A program made the position numbers and the translations under genes. A stretch of DNA of 64,000 bases from Rhizophagus irregularis. Its lineage: Eukaryota; Glomeromycota; Glomeromycetes; Glomerales; Glomeraceae. Every line of letters starts with the position of its first letter. The stretch's first letter is position 1. Under the pieces are notes generated by a model. It was not told the origin of the DNA and did not search any database. It was given only the letters and a program-made list of their open reading frames with translations. The stretch covers positions 310,001 to 374,000 of the forward strand of contig NC_089436.1 of NCBI RefSeq assembly GCF_026210795.1, given 5' to 3'. Of this stretch, positions 48,428 to 60,606 are shown one piece after another.

Positions 48428-50903
48428 CTTACGGTAAGTGAAAAGTTTCCACAACAAAACAAAAAAAAATGAAGTATTGTAACACTCTATAAAATAAGCA
48501 GATACGTTTTTATACTGAAAGATATGGTTTGTATACTGAGAGATACGTCTAGTCATCTAGTTACGTCTAGATACGTTTAGAGATACGGAAAAATGCTGAA
48601 AAAAAACGTATCATGTGAGATACGGCCTATATAATGGTAATTCCTTTCCACAATTCTGTACTACTACTTTCTACTATTAAATTGATCTCATCTAATATAG
48701 TAATATAACTATCCTTCTTCTTAACATTTCTTTCATAAAAGCTTTAAACTGTAAATTTCTTAACATTTCTACCTAAAGGTAGTTCTAATTCTAAAATTAT
48801 TACCAAAATCTGAAATACTGAATCTGAAATCTAAAATATATTTAAAAACCAAATTTCAAAATGCCAAAATACGAACTTTGCCAAAATACCAAAATTTGTA
48901 TTAATAATAAATTTATAATAATATAACTTATAAAACCTACTATATATTTTATAATATTTTCATTCTGCTTCTTTAGACAATAACATATTGAAAAAAATAT
49001 TTATTTAATAAAGGTATTATTGTAAAGTATAAAAGACTATTTTTTAATTTAGCATATTAATGGTGGCTGCAAATATAATGAATTACGTTTTTAAAAAAGG
49101 ATTTTTTTTAAATCTTTTAAAAAAAGTCTAATATTTTTTTATAAAAAAAAAATTACTGAAATGATTTTAATTAAAAAAGCAAATATCAAAATGGTATAGC
49201 ATTAGAAAATTTTAGTTATATCATTTAGTTATATTCATCCATTACATATATTAGTTAGGCCGCTCTAACAAATAGTTTTTAACATCACATAGCACAAGAA
49301 AATTAGGGTAATAAAATTTTAAACATACAAAAAATCATGTGACTAATAAAGCTAATTGACCGATAATATTTAATACAAAGTGTTTGTTTCAATCCAATTT
49401 TTTGGCAAAAATGTGATGAATCTGACTTAATTTTTTAATTCATATATAGAATATATTACATAGAAAATGATTTTGATATTAGCCTTTAAGCTTATTTTTA
49501 AATTATTATGGGAATTTTAATTGCTTCTAAAAATTGTGATTGATTACACATATCAAAAGTTAATTAATCATCGAAATTAATAAAGAAAGTATTTTCTTCA
49601 TTTTCCAAAGTTTTCAGGTTCTAAAATCAACGTTTACAACATTTAATCACTTGGCCAATGACCGCCAATCAAATATAATCCACCAAATATTGTCTATATT
49701 GATCAATTTTAATCGAGAAATCCAGAATAATGATTGATTATATTTTATTTGATTACAGCGTTGAGATAATTTCGCCCATAGTTTCTGGGATGCCAATTGG
49801 CTTATAAATTAAAAATTCATCATCCAGACCTGTGTTAGCTGGTTTTCTTATGGAACTATTAGTGGATGGGTACATATTTTATAATACTCAGTAATTATCC
49901 TGTTATTATAATATAATAAGCTAATATTTTCAGTAGTTTACCTCAAACCTTTTTAAAAGCCACAAAATTGGCACTGTAAGGTATATGATTCAACAATGGC
50001 CCACAGCCCCACACTAATTATTATAGAATTAAATATCAAAAGTTATGTTATTATTTATATTTTGGTTGAATGTTGATTTAATATAAAGATTTCAACCCAC
50101 TATCCCACTATCAGATGGTCATGTTTATATTTCCAGTTAAGTGCGACGCGTCCTTTTAACTTTTACATGTCATTTATTATATGAAAAAATATCTAATAAT
50201 TATGTAATTTATGTAATTGTAGTTTGATAAAGCAGCTGTAGGATAAACTGTAATAACTATGTATTCTAATGTATGTTTTTGTAGCCGGGTATGATGAGTA
50301 TATTGAATATATTTGAGTGCTTACGCATAACTCATGTAACTATAAATAGTATTTTTATGCATAAAAAAATAGGTTCAATAAAGTTTGAGTGCTGAGATTT
50401 AATAATAATTAACCGAAAATATTCTGTGGTAAACGCGTAATTAATATATATTTGTGTGTTAATTTGCGTTACAAAAAAATAATCGACTTTTTTATTCCTA
50501 TAAAAATCCTTTTTTTCTACGCGTAATTTTTTTTAAAATATTCCTTCTTTTTCAAGACATTTGTTATAACTTGTAAACTTGCAGTTAAGTTTTAACATTT
50601 TTTTTTTTGAAAAGTTTATAATTTTCTCAAATAAAATTTTTCAAAAAGTAATACTATAGTGTACTAATCATTTTTGTTATTATATCAATACGGAAAAAAC
50701 AATTCCCGACGTATCTTTGGCCTGAAAGTTGTAGATTCTCCTCAGTTCTGTTGATGTTTCTACAACACCACTGATAAGTGATAACGCTCTCACAAAGCCA
50801 CGCCTGGGGATGCTCTTACACTACTACTATCAGATTAGCAGAACAGGACTAAAAACATGACACTATCCCGAATATGCATCTCCGCAGTCCAACTGTAGAG
50901 TAC

Positions 50904-51032
50904 GTTTATGGCTGGACTTCTTTGAAACGGAAGCCGGATTTAAAAGAACCCTAATGCGTATCTGTCTGTGCATTCTGTGTTTATGGCTTGAGTTCGTTGA
51001 AACGGAAGCCGGGTTTAAAAGAACCCTAAGAC
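50904..51032 (+). repeat. Direct duplication, period 75 bp
   Basis: 'gtttatggct' begins copies at 50904 and 50979. Both continue with 'ttgaaacggaagccgg' and 'tttaaaagaaccctaa'. Confidence 0.75.
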
Positions 51033-51299
51033 ACGCACGAGGCCGTTGTATATTCTGGGAGTAGATGTCTAGCTATGATGATTTCAAAATTTCATTTTTT
51101 CATTGATGAAGCTTATTTACATGCTACATATTTTACGACCCTCGTTCCAATTTGATATATTACGATCGAATATCATAATAACAATCAAATAAGTTTAAAT
51201 GGATCGGATAGACGGATGAGATGACGGACTATCCGGTTTATATCATCTGAACTTATTCTTGTATACTGATGCCTAAATGTTCGTGGAGCAAATACGCGT

Positions 51300-51750
51300 A
51301 CAATTGACTTCAACGAACTCCTAGAAGTTGGAGATCCTTAAGAAATTGTACCTCTAATTTGTCTTTGAATTGTTACGCAACATGGTACTGTAAGGTTAGG
51401 CAATGCGCATGTGAAGTCATAATCCCGAATAGATGAAGGAGTACCGGATTCATCAAAATTGCGAGAAATTTCCTGAATTAATCCCTGTCCATTTTTTGCA
51501 CACACGGGCTTTTCAGAAGAGATACCAGAGGTATTACCAGAAGTAACAGTATCAGATATTTTTGTAACGATACTTGACTTTGCCCTGCTTTACTAAGCTT
51601 CTTTTCCTTATTTCGTTTCCTAATCTCATCGCTAATATTTTTCTTATGGACCTCATCCGTCTCAATTTCACATTCTCAGCTTCAAGCTCAGTGATACGCT
51701 GTATCAATATTTCAAGCTCTGATGATATGATCTACAATGTTTAAGCTATA
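51300..51750 (-). pseudogene. Coiled-coil protein relic, second copy
   Basis: Minus-strand fragments 'LEILIQRITELEAENVKL' and 'EVHKKNISDEIRKRNKEKK' match the order of the relic at 32350-33010 ('ELKARIEEL', 'DAHKKSVNNGIGQRNREK'). Stops break it. Confidence 0.5.
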
Positions 51751-51966
51751 TCATGGCCGTTGACACATTAGAAAAGGTGACTACTTTTACCGTAGTATAG
51801 AAAGCTACTATTTTTTTCCTATTATGTATGGTTGTGCGTGTAACATAAAGTAGTTTTTTAATAAAAAAGATAGAACTTTTATGAAGCAGCCGATGAAGGA
51901 TCATCAAAATACTTGCCAGGTATACTCTTACTAGACGAATTTAGAAAAAAAAATGGTAGAATACCC

Positions 51967-51990
51967 ATTCCTATTCCTATTCCTATTCCT
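51967..51990 (+). repeat. TTCCTA hexamer microsatellite
   Basis: Four uninterrupted copies of attcct, with two degenerate ones following to about 52003. Confidence 0.8.
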
Positions 51991-52621
51991 AATCGTATTC
52001 CTAGTCGATTGTAACGGCTCCATATGAACTCATCTTATTTATATTAAAATAAAATTTCGTAGTACATATTATAAACTTCTATTCTTTGAACATATTTTAG
52101 TAACATATTAAAAGAACGGCTAAGAAAATTTCTTGGAAAAAAAAGGTTAAATTTTATAAATGATTACGCAATGTTTGATTACTCTCACATCAGTCACATG
52201 AAAAACACGTAATATTTTTTGATGTGAAGCGTACAATATTTTAGCTTTATACGTATCTTTATTCGCTTTATACGTATCTTTTCGTACTTTATTATATAAC
52301 ATAACGTAAAGTATGCGAATAATTTGTAATTTTCATAATTATTAAAATGTAATATTATTTTAGTCTGAGAAAGAACAAACAAAAATTCACACATATAGAA
52401 TGAGGATTTAGAAGTAATTAAAAAAATATTATATTTTTGCCTAATTGTTCTTCTATATATGCATCTGTTATTTTAATTATCACCATTAATTAAGGTAATA
52501 TAGTTCATTAGTTCATTATATTGCTACAGTACTACTATCAAAATGTTTTCTATGCATTTTTTTTAAAAAAAATTCTGAACTGAAGTTTTAGATCTATAGA
52601 TTTCAGATTTATACTAATATA

Positions 52622-54513
52622 TAACAAGTATAAAATACAGTTATAAGGTTAAATTTGATGATAAACAAAATTTTGCTTTTACATTATTTTAATATTCTAT
52701 TAACCATGTAAACAAAGAATTAAATGCAATTTTCGGAATTGATATTGAGTTTGGTAAAATCAACTTTTATTGATTCTAATGTAGAAATAAATATTGTATA
52801 AAAATACGATTTAATAAAACAAATTAAATTCATATAATTTACCTGAATATTCTATTCCAATTAAACCATCATTACTATCGGCATTTTTTGGTTCTGGAAG
52901 ATTTTTAAAATCTAAAATTCTACTTGTATAAACTGCTTGAGGATGTGTCATATATGGGAGTGTACTTGTAGAAGATAATGGTGATTGAGCTGTTGAAAAT
53001 GATGAGGATGACTTTTTATTAACTTCATCTGCTTCGTTGATTTGTTTGTTGATAATACAATTATTTTTATTGCAATTTTTCCATAAATCATCAAATAACT
53101 TTCGTAATTCTTCTGCATTAGGTCGGTTTAAAGGGTCTGCATCCCAACATTGATTAATAATGTCAAAAATTAATTGAGGAATTTTATAATTAGACTTTGG
53201 CCTCAACCCATTACAAATTTTTATTGTTAAGAATTCATCGTGAGCTATATCATAATATGGAGGGAAACCTGTACAAATTTCATATGCAATAATTCCAAAT
53301 CCATAAATATCACTTTTTTGAGTATATTCTTTTCCTCTTAAAACTTCTGGAGCTACATAAGGTAATACACCATATATTTTTTTATTATTATTTTGAGAGG
53401 ATTTGACATTTGCTGGTTGACATAATCCCAAGTCAGTAATAAAAGCTTCTTTATTAAAATCACTTAATATATTTCCACAATGAAAATCTTGATGAATTAA
53501 TCCTTTTTTATGAATATCTCTAAGACCAAGTGCAATACAATATAAACTCCACAACTTTTGATCCCAATCCAGTGAAATAAAGTTGTTATTTAAATGTTGT
53601 CTTAAGCTACCATTTTTTAATTCCATCACCATTATAAAATTATTTGTTTTTGGATCTTTGGTAATACCAAAACAACGAACTATATAATTAGTAAAATGTG
53701 CTAAAATATTTGATTCAACCTTAAAAGAATACTATAGTTAGTTTAACATTTATAAAGGCTAATACTGCTAAAATCAGTAAAAAATATCTTACTTCTTTTA
53801 AAAAATCTGCTGTAATATCTTGGGAATTATGTAAGCACTTTAAAGCGACTTTTGTATCACCTATTCTTTTCAAATTTTTCAATTGAAAATCATTTCTAGG
53901 TACTTTCCAAGGACCATCTTTCCAAACTGCTTTAAAAGTAGTTCCAAATCCCCCTTTTGCTAAATATTCAACATCTTCAAATTTATCATATTCAATCCAT
54001 TCTATGATTTGGCGATTATTTTTAGCGTTTAATTGTGCTTTTTGAATAAATTCATCAACGTCATGATTTCCACTTGTCCAATTTTTGAAATTTTGTCTAA
54101 AATATTGTGATTTACATAACTGACAATAATCATGACCAGTTCTAGGTTGCTTACAATTGTTACATAAATCATAATCTTTATAACGATTTTTTAATTCTTT
54201 GTCTGTTATTAGTTTATTAATTAACGATTCTTGTTCTTTAGTCAAATTCCAAATGTTAAAATCTTTTATTTGTTCAAATACATCATCACTTAGTTTAATT
54301 TCATCCATTTTAATAAATAATTTTTTAACAAAAAAATGTTATTAATTCGTATATAAAAATTACTGAAAAATAATAAAGGAAAGAAAAAAAATGAAAAAAA
54401 AAGTGGTGAAACGTTATTTTATGTTGAATAATGGCGTGAAACAAGACTAAGTTAAATACACAAATAATCTGATCGGCAATTACAATTTTGGTAAATAAGG
54501 GTTTTTATTTAAA
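52622..54513 (-). repeat. Segmental duplication, copy 1 (kinase plus flanks)
   Basis: It matches 61459-63376 in direct orientation, from 'aacaagtataaaatacag' to 'taagggttttt'. The gene and both flanks are included. Confidence 0.85.
52811..54308 (-). CDS. TKL-type protein kinase, intact copy
   Basis: Exons 54308-53793 and 53719-52811 with a 73-bp phase-0 intron (gtaaga...ttaag) give about 474 residues. A Cys set 'CNNCKQ...YCQLC' (about 49-64) precedes 'WTSGNHDVDEFIQ', a block common in these fungal kinases. Kinase motifs: 'LAKGGFGTTFKAVW', 'VALKCL', 'LIHQDFHCGNIL' (HRD Arg replaced by Gln, catalytic Asp kept), 'ITDLGLCQP', 'GVLPYVAPEVL', 'CWDADPLNRPNA'. The Ser-rich tail ends in 'GIEYSGKLYEFNLFY'. 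'TCAG|GTAAAT' within this tail could be a further splice donor. HRD Arg loss usually means activation-loop-independent regulation. It is cytosolic; there is no signal peptide or membrane segment. Confidence 0.85.
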
Positions 54514-54939
54514 TTTTCTATAATAGGTAAGATTAAATAAATATTTTAAATATAGTGAGTATTATGTTATGGCAAGCCGAGTTGGGCGGGTGAAAAATCA
54601 AGCATGGATTGATAAAATGTTACACCATGCCTGACATTTTACCTGTTCATGCTTATCTGTACGTGCTTGATATTTTTATCTGATGTTTATCTGTACGTGC
54701 TTGATGGTTTTATCCGACCATACTTGACATTTTATCCGTCCATGCTTGATGTTTTTATCCATCTGTGCTTGATATTTTTGTCCGTCTGTGCTTGATGTTT
54801 TTGTCCAACTGTGTTTGATTTAATCCAACTATACTCGATAATTTTATCTTTGTCAAAAATTAGTTTCTTTGTCAGCACAGGGTTGATATTTTGTCGGTCA
54901 CATGTTTTTAAGTTTAGCGTAGTTTTTACACGAATTTTT
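54514..54939. repeat. Minisatellite upstream of kinase copy 1
   Basis: About ten degenerate units of 'tgcttgatgtttttatccgt' lie at 54602-54846, period about 24-27 bp. They follow 'ggcaagccgagttggg', which recurs as 'agcaagccaagttgga' at about 60610. Confidence 0.75.
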
Positions 54940-55692
54940 ATTTTATTTTATTGGCTTTTTTTTTTATAAAACAATTTTTGTAGAGAATTTTATTTTTAAT
55001 ATAAGCAAAGGCTTTTTTTTGATAAAATTTCGTTAGAGAATTTTTTTCATTGATAGGGATAGATAATTTCGTTAAAAAATTTTATTTGATAGAAATTTCA
55101 TTGGTTTGACATATACCTAATTTGTTGGAACAATTTTTTTTAACAGGAGAGATTTTTTTTTTAATGGAGAATCCATTGAGATTTTTTTTTTGTAGAAAAT
55201 TCTTTGGAGAATTTTTTTAAAGGGAAGATTTTTTTGATAGATAATTTCGTTAGAAAATTTTTTAACAACTGAAGTGAGATTTTTTTTGATGGAGAATTTC
55301 GTTAAGAATTGTTTTAATAGGAGGGAGTTTTTCTTAATAAAGAATTTCTTTTGGAATTTTTTGTAATAGGTGAAAGTATTTTTTGACGGGGGATTTTATT
55401 AGAGAATTTTTTTCTTAATAGGGGGATTGTCTTTGATAGAGAATTCCATTAAAGAATTTTTCTTTAATAGGAAGATAAATAATTTCGCCGAGAATTTTTT
55501 TTTTTTGATAGATCATTTCGTTAGTAAATTTTTTTAACAGGGGAGATTTTTTTTTTTGAGAGAATTTCGGTAAAGATTTTTTTTTTAATGGGAGGGAAGT
55601 TTTTTTTGATATAGAAATTTTTTAGAGAATTTTTTTTAATAGGGAAAATGTGTTTTTGACGGGAGATTTTCGTTAGAAATTTTCTTTAATAG
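54940..55692. repeat. Long inverted repeat, left arm
   Basis: Composed of degenerate units of 'gatagagaatttcgttagag' alternating with 'aattttttttaataggg'. It is colinear in reverse complement with 58918-59640. Shared unique marks include 'ataaaacaatttttgtagag', 'cctaatttgttggaac', 'ggagggaagtttttt' and 'gggaaaatgtgttttt'. Confidence 0.85.
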
Positions 55693-57253
55693 GGTTCGCT
55701 GGGAGTATATAAAAATTTACTTAATTTACTATGCTATTTAGGATTCTATCATAGTTTTTCTTAATTTATCTTAATCTTATTAATGTTAATATTTTTTTAA
55801 TTTTATTCTTAAAAGTTAATATACTTCGCGAAAATTAATGTTTTTATTTAAAAATTAATATTTTTATTATTTATAAAATCCTTTTTAAAATTTAATAATT
55901 CTTAAAATTAATGATTCTTAATATAAATAATAAATATGAACAAAAATGCATGTTATTTTTCGCAGAGCTGAAAAGTAATCTTTATTCATAATGCCCCTAT
56001 TTTTTGGCAGAACGTCCTTTCAGCGAAATGTCTTGTAACTATTTCTGGTTGAAGTAAATTGGCATTACTTGCGTACTCCTCTTAATCTTCCCATCACATC
56101 TTCCCATCACTCCTTTTTATCTCCCACTCCTCTTCGTTTCCCATCACTTCTTTTCGTCTCCATTACTCCTTTTCATCTCTCATCATCATGTCCTATTTCT
56201 CCTTTTTGTTTCCTATCACTTCTAATTACTCTTTTTTACTCCCTTTCATCTTCTATTACTTTCCATTACTCCATTATTATTTCATTTGTTTATTAGCATC
56301 TTTCTCCTTGATCATTGTAATTTACTTATTTTTTTTATTTATTGTTATTGTTTCTTTTATTTGTTCAATAAAAATAAATATGGTGATTTTTTTCTTTGAA
56401 ATCGTAAAATGTGTGACTTAAATTTTAATATTGCGAATAAAATTTCATTAAATAAGATTATTTTGAATAAATATGTTTGCAAAAATTTTTTTTAAAAAAT
56501 ATATTTTGCAATAAAATTTTAAGTTTAACCAATCAAAATTAGATACATCATATGACATATTTGAAAAAAAACCCAGGCGATGATCGCCCAGCAACGTTTA
56601 CTATCAATATATATTAAAAGTAGTTAAAATAGTAGATTTTCGAAAAATGTTTTTATGCCAATTATTTAATATTACTAATGAAAAAAGAGAAACACTTCAA
56701 AGCAAAATTTCTGCTATATACTTTTTTTAAAGTTAACATTATTTTAAAACCTTTTAATTTATATTATACAATATGATTATATAATAAGAAATTTGTAAAA
56801 AATTTCTAATTAAAAAAAAAAATGCTAAAATTAAAGTTTAAAATGGAATCAAAAAATACCAAACTAAAGAAAATTATTAAATAAAGTTAGATAAATTTTT
56901 TAAAAAAATGCCATAAAAATAAATTTTAGACATCTGAAATTATTAAAATAAAACAAATAAAACAAAAAAAAAAAAGAATTAAAATTAAATATTAAATAAA
57001 GATGAAATTAAAGAAATACCAAGACTAAAGACTAATAATAAATTTAAAAAAATAATTATAAAGATAAAATAAAAAAGTATGCTAATATAGATCAAATAGA
57101 ATATTAATTATATTAATTAAACAAAGAACTGATAAAATAAAATAAAAATTAATTAAAAAAAATATTAAATTACATTAATAAGATTAAGATAAAATTAAAA
57201 AAAACTATGATATAGTGTAGTAGCTGAAATTAAGCAATTTTATATACTACTAG
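55693..57253. other. Spacer of the inverted-repeat structure
   Basis: AT-rich sequence with a pyrimidine-rich tract (56069-56290). 'aagtttaaccaatcaaa' (about 56520) resembles 'aagtttagccaatcaaa' at about 25815, also downstream of a pyrimidine tract. No gene. Confidence 0.5.
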
Positions 57254-58446
57254 TAAAGCTCCGCATGAGCCAACTGGCTTGTGAGCCGAGCCATACTTAA
57301 ATTGGCTTGATGCTTGACAAGCCAGCTCAAAAAAGATCAAGCTGGCACCTACAAAGTAATAAAATAAATTCTGATTGGTTACAGTTTCGGTGTCGGTCAT
57401 ATGCATGACTTACTATCTACCGATCCAATCGGTTGATTGATAATCAACTTTTTGTATACGAAAAATAATTTTTTTTTATGCCGATCTTTTTTAAATAATA
57501 ATTTATTCATTATTATTGTTTAAAAAGATGACGAAAATGTAAGTTAAGGGAAGGATACTTTGTTTTTTTTAATTTGGAAATGTTACTAACGTTCCCTTTC
57601 TTTTTTTCTTTAGGGCCCTATAAAAAATTTTTATCCGAATATTTCCATTATTTCTCTGTGTCTTCCGTAAAAATTCCGTGAAAATGATACATTCATGGAT
57701 ATCCGTGTTAGCGAGATAAAAATTTCCATGATTTAAGGCTATAAATTCCATGAAAATGATACATTCATGGAAAAAACATGGAAAGATAAAACACTGATCA
57801 GATTTTTTACAGGGGGGACATTATTCTAGACGTGAATTCCATCGAAATGAAGCAAGAACAACCATTCCTTGGAGTTATGCGATAAGTAATTTAATATATA
57901 GTTATGAATTGCATTACGAAATAACACCAATGCATTTTTTTTTATTTTCAGGTTTCCGGCTAGTGGAATAATTAACCCTAACTCTTTCACGAGGATTTTT
58001 TAGATATAAATCTGGAGTACCTTCTCTTCCTTATAATCAGCAAGAATTGCCGCATATGGGTTTGTATAGTTTGGAAAGTATGTGGTTGTATAATGGCATT
58101 TAAACAATACTAATGCCAATTTACTTTTATTTTTTTAGGTTTCCGGCTATGGAATATGTGGTAGGTATTGTTTGGAAGTGTGTGGCTGTGAAATGGTGTT
58201 ATAAAACACCATTAACACCATTTCTCTCTTTTTTTTTTAGGTAAAGCTCAAGCCCGGCTCAAGCCAGCTTAAGTCCAGCTCGACTTGAGCTGGGATTTAT
58301 TATGGCTCGGCTTGGCTCAAAAAGCTTGAGCCGATATTTGCCATGGCTCAGTTCATTGTGGACTCAGCTCTCTTAATTTTTCGAGCTGAGCTTGAGCTAT
58401 GATTTGGATACCTGGCTCAGCTTGAGCCAGCTCATGCAGAGCTTTA
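57254..58446. mobile_element. hAT-type non-autonomous element, 1193 bp
   Basis: The ends are inverted: TAAAGCTCCGCATGAGC at 57254 and its near complement GCTCATGCAGAGCTTTA ending 58446. The 8-bp sequence ACTACTAG flanks both sides (57246-57253, 58447-58454). The terminal TAAAG fits the hAT consensus YARNG, and 8 bp is the hAT duplication length. Subterminal regions are crowded with GAGCC/GGCTC and AAGCC motifs, as expected for transposase binding. Internally, 'aggtttccggcta' recurs at about 57950 and 58138. No transposase frame is present. Confidence 0.85.
57613..57817. mobile_element. Small inverted-repeat element nested in the hAT-type element, copy 2 of the dispersed repeat
   Basis: The left end GGGCCCTATAAAAAAT and the right end ATTTTTTACAGGGGGG are imperfect inverted repeats. 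The body matches 47029-47170. Target duplication was not clear. Confidence 0.6.
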
Positions 58447-58455
58447 ACTACTAGT

Positions 58456-58658
58456 AGTGCTTCGATCCATAGCGGTTTTATCCGGATTTTCATCCGGATT
58501 GAATTTCATTAAATTTCGCTGGCACTATGAGTTTGGCCAGAATTAGTATAAATTTTTGGGATAATAATACTTTAATAAATTATATCTGAAATTCATAATC
58601 TTTCTCAACCATAATCGTAACATGAAAATATTCAAGTTTTCATCCGGATTGAAGCACT
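58456..58658. mobile_element. 203-bp MITE with 10-bp target duplication
   Basis: AGTGCTTCGATCC at 58456 mirrors GGATTGAAGCACT ending 58658. AACTACTAGT flanks both sides (58446-58455 and 58659-58668). It inserted at the right border of the hAT-type element, because its duplicated site contains that element's last base and its 8-bp duplication. Internal 'ttttcatccggattgaa' occurs at both ends. Confidence 0.85.
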
Positions 58659-58917
58659 AACTACTAGTAAACCATTTATTTTATAATATCAATTAAAAAA
58701 AAAAAAATTTATTTAAATTGTAAAATTTAATAAAAAATTTTCCAATAAATTTTCAATCAATTTTTTATAAAAAAAGATCTCTATTAAAAAAAAATTAAAA
58801 AAAACTATTTTTCAAAAAAAAATTTTCTATTAGGACTTCTAACAAAATTCTCCATTAAAAAAATAAAAAAACTTTTCAACCAAAATTCTCTAATGAAATT
58901 CTCAACCAAAAAAATAT

Positions 58918-59640
58918 CCCCGATTAAAGAAAAAATTTCTGACGAAAATCTTCCATCAAAAAAACACATTTCCCTATTAAAAAAAAATTCTCAAAAGAAT
59001 TTCTATCAAAAAAAAAAAACTTCCCTCCTATTAAAAAAAAAATTATTTACCGAAATTCTCTATCAAAAAAAAAATCCCACTTGTTAAAAAAGTTTACTAA
59101 CGAAATCTATCAAAAAAAAAAATCTTACCTATTAAAAAAAAAATTTTTTAATAAAATCCTCTATCAAAAACAATCCCCTTATTAAAAAAAAATTCTCTAA
59201 TAAATCAAAAAATTCTTCACCTATTAAAAAAAATTCCCAAAAGAAATTCCTATTAAAAAAAAAAATTCTTAACAAAATTCTCTATCAAAAAAAAAATCAA
59301 AAAAATCTCTGATAAAATTATTTTTATCAAAGAATTTTCTACTAAAAAAAAAATTGTTCCAACAAATAGGTATATATCAAAAAAAAAAATCTTATTAAAA
59401 AAAAATTCTCCAGTGAAATTTAAATTTTTGACGAAATTATTCATCAAAAAAAAAAACTTGGAAATGTCCCTATCAATAAAAAAAAATTTTCTAACAAAAT
59501 TTTTTATCAAAAAAAAGTCTTTTATTAAAAAAAAAATTCAAAAGAAATTTTATCAAAAAAAGCTTTTGCCTATATTAAAAATAAAAATTCTCTACAAAAA
59601 TTGTTTTATAAAAAAAGAAGCCAATAAAATAAAAAAATTC
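58918..59640. repeat. Long inverted repeat, right arm
   Basis: Reverse-complement partner of 54940-55692 (see there). Similar 'attaaaaaaaaattctcta' units continue inward to about 58690 without a partner in the left arm. Open frames of Lys/Phe here are compositional. Confidence 0.85.
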
Positions 59641-60006
59641 ACAAAGCGAACCAAAATACAGTAAAATTACAAGAACTCTATATTCTAAAGTCAACAGTAA
59701 CTATGAAACTAGTATTTAAAGCGCGACAAAGCCTTTCAGACATAGGGCGTTATCACCTTGGTGTATAAAAAGAGGAAAAAGCACGAAGGAGGGATACCCG
59801 CTGTCGGATATTCACACTATCGAACCAAGATTAGAATAAATGAACAGTGATAAAAAAATAAAGTTATAGAATCGAATTACATATAAGAAATATTATAATA
59901 GGAATCTATGTTAAAAGGTAGTAAAAAGGAGGAAACATGTCGATAATTAGCAATAACACCAGAATGTAAAAATTGCTTGAAGTCCACCTGATATAAGCGT
60001 GATCAT
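59641..60006. other. Spacer, no gene seen
   Basis: Less AT-rich than its surroundings and adjoins the broken frames at 60007-60470. Nothing recognisable. Confidence 0.4.
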
Positions 60007-60470
60007 CTAAATGTGTCCGTGAGAAGACATAAGGAGTTGGATATAACTGGTTGGGATAAGAGCAGACTTGATGTCGCTGAGGATCCTGTAGGTAAATAAG
60101 ATCTGTGTTAGGAGGATTGGAAGTGATCGGATTATCCTGAGATCTTTTTCATTTCTTCGAAGTGGTTTTGTGGTGTCGGCAATATGATTTCTTTTTAGCC
60201 CTAGTAATACCCAGGGATAGTTCCTATTCTTTAATGGCGTTTGCATGGGTTTCCAAATGTTGACATTAATGTCTTTCATTAAAGGCGTAATAAAGTCGTT
60301 AAAAACTTTATCATGTGATCATTTGTTACCATATAATTGTATAGAAGTGAAGAAAGTTTGATAGGAATTAAATGATGAATTAACAAATAAAATGGAGAAT
60401 TTTTATCGACATTATCGATGGAAAGTTGAAAATGTTTGAATAAAGGTGAATTATTAACACGATTTTCCAA
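60007..60470 (-). pseudogene. Unknown coding sequence broken by one frameshift
   Basis: Two minus-strand frames abut at 60279. The first ('SIDNVDKNSPFYLLIHHLIP', 60470-60279) gives way to a second ('PLMKDINVNIWKPMQTPLK', 'WVLLGLKRNHIADTTKPL', 60310-60007), with overlapping sense across the shift near 60300-60315. Composition looks protein-coding. The family is not recognised; a retroelement-derived fragment is one possibility. Confidence 0.4.
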
Positions 60471-60489
60471 GTTGAACGTACTTAATATT

Positions 60490-60606
60490 TTTATCTGCTC
60501 ATGCTTGATGTTTATCTATCATGTGCTTGATATTTATCTGTACATGCTTGATGTTTTATCTGTACATGATGCTTTGATGTTTTTATATGTTCGTGCCTGG
60601 TATTTT
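60490..60606 (+). repeat. Minisatellite related to 54602-54846
   Basis: Five units of 'tgcttgatgtttatctgtaca', the same motif and orientation as the array upstream of kinase copy 1, followed by 'agcaagccaagttgga'. Confidence 0.7.

Larger units (their letters stand above)
45828..52621. other. Gene-poor, repeat-bearing region
   Basis: Homopolymer-rich flank to 46200, a dispersed repeat at 47029-47170, a CCCGGG inverted repeat (48371-48427), GATACGT-like short repeats (48500-48620), a 75-bp direct duplication (50904-51032), a coiled-coil relic (51300-51750) and a TTCCTA microsatellite (51967-51990). No intact gene. Confidence 0.5.

Noticed and set aside
58893-59664. Lys/Phe-rich frames within the right arm of the inverted repeat
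   Set aside because: They arise from poly-A/T repeat units; the left arm gives the complementary artefacts.
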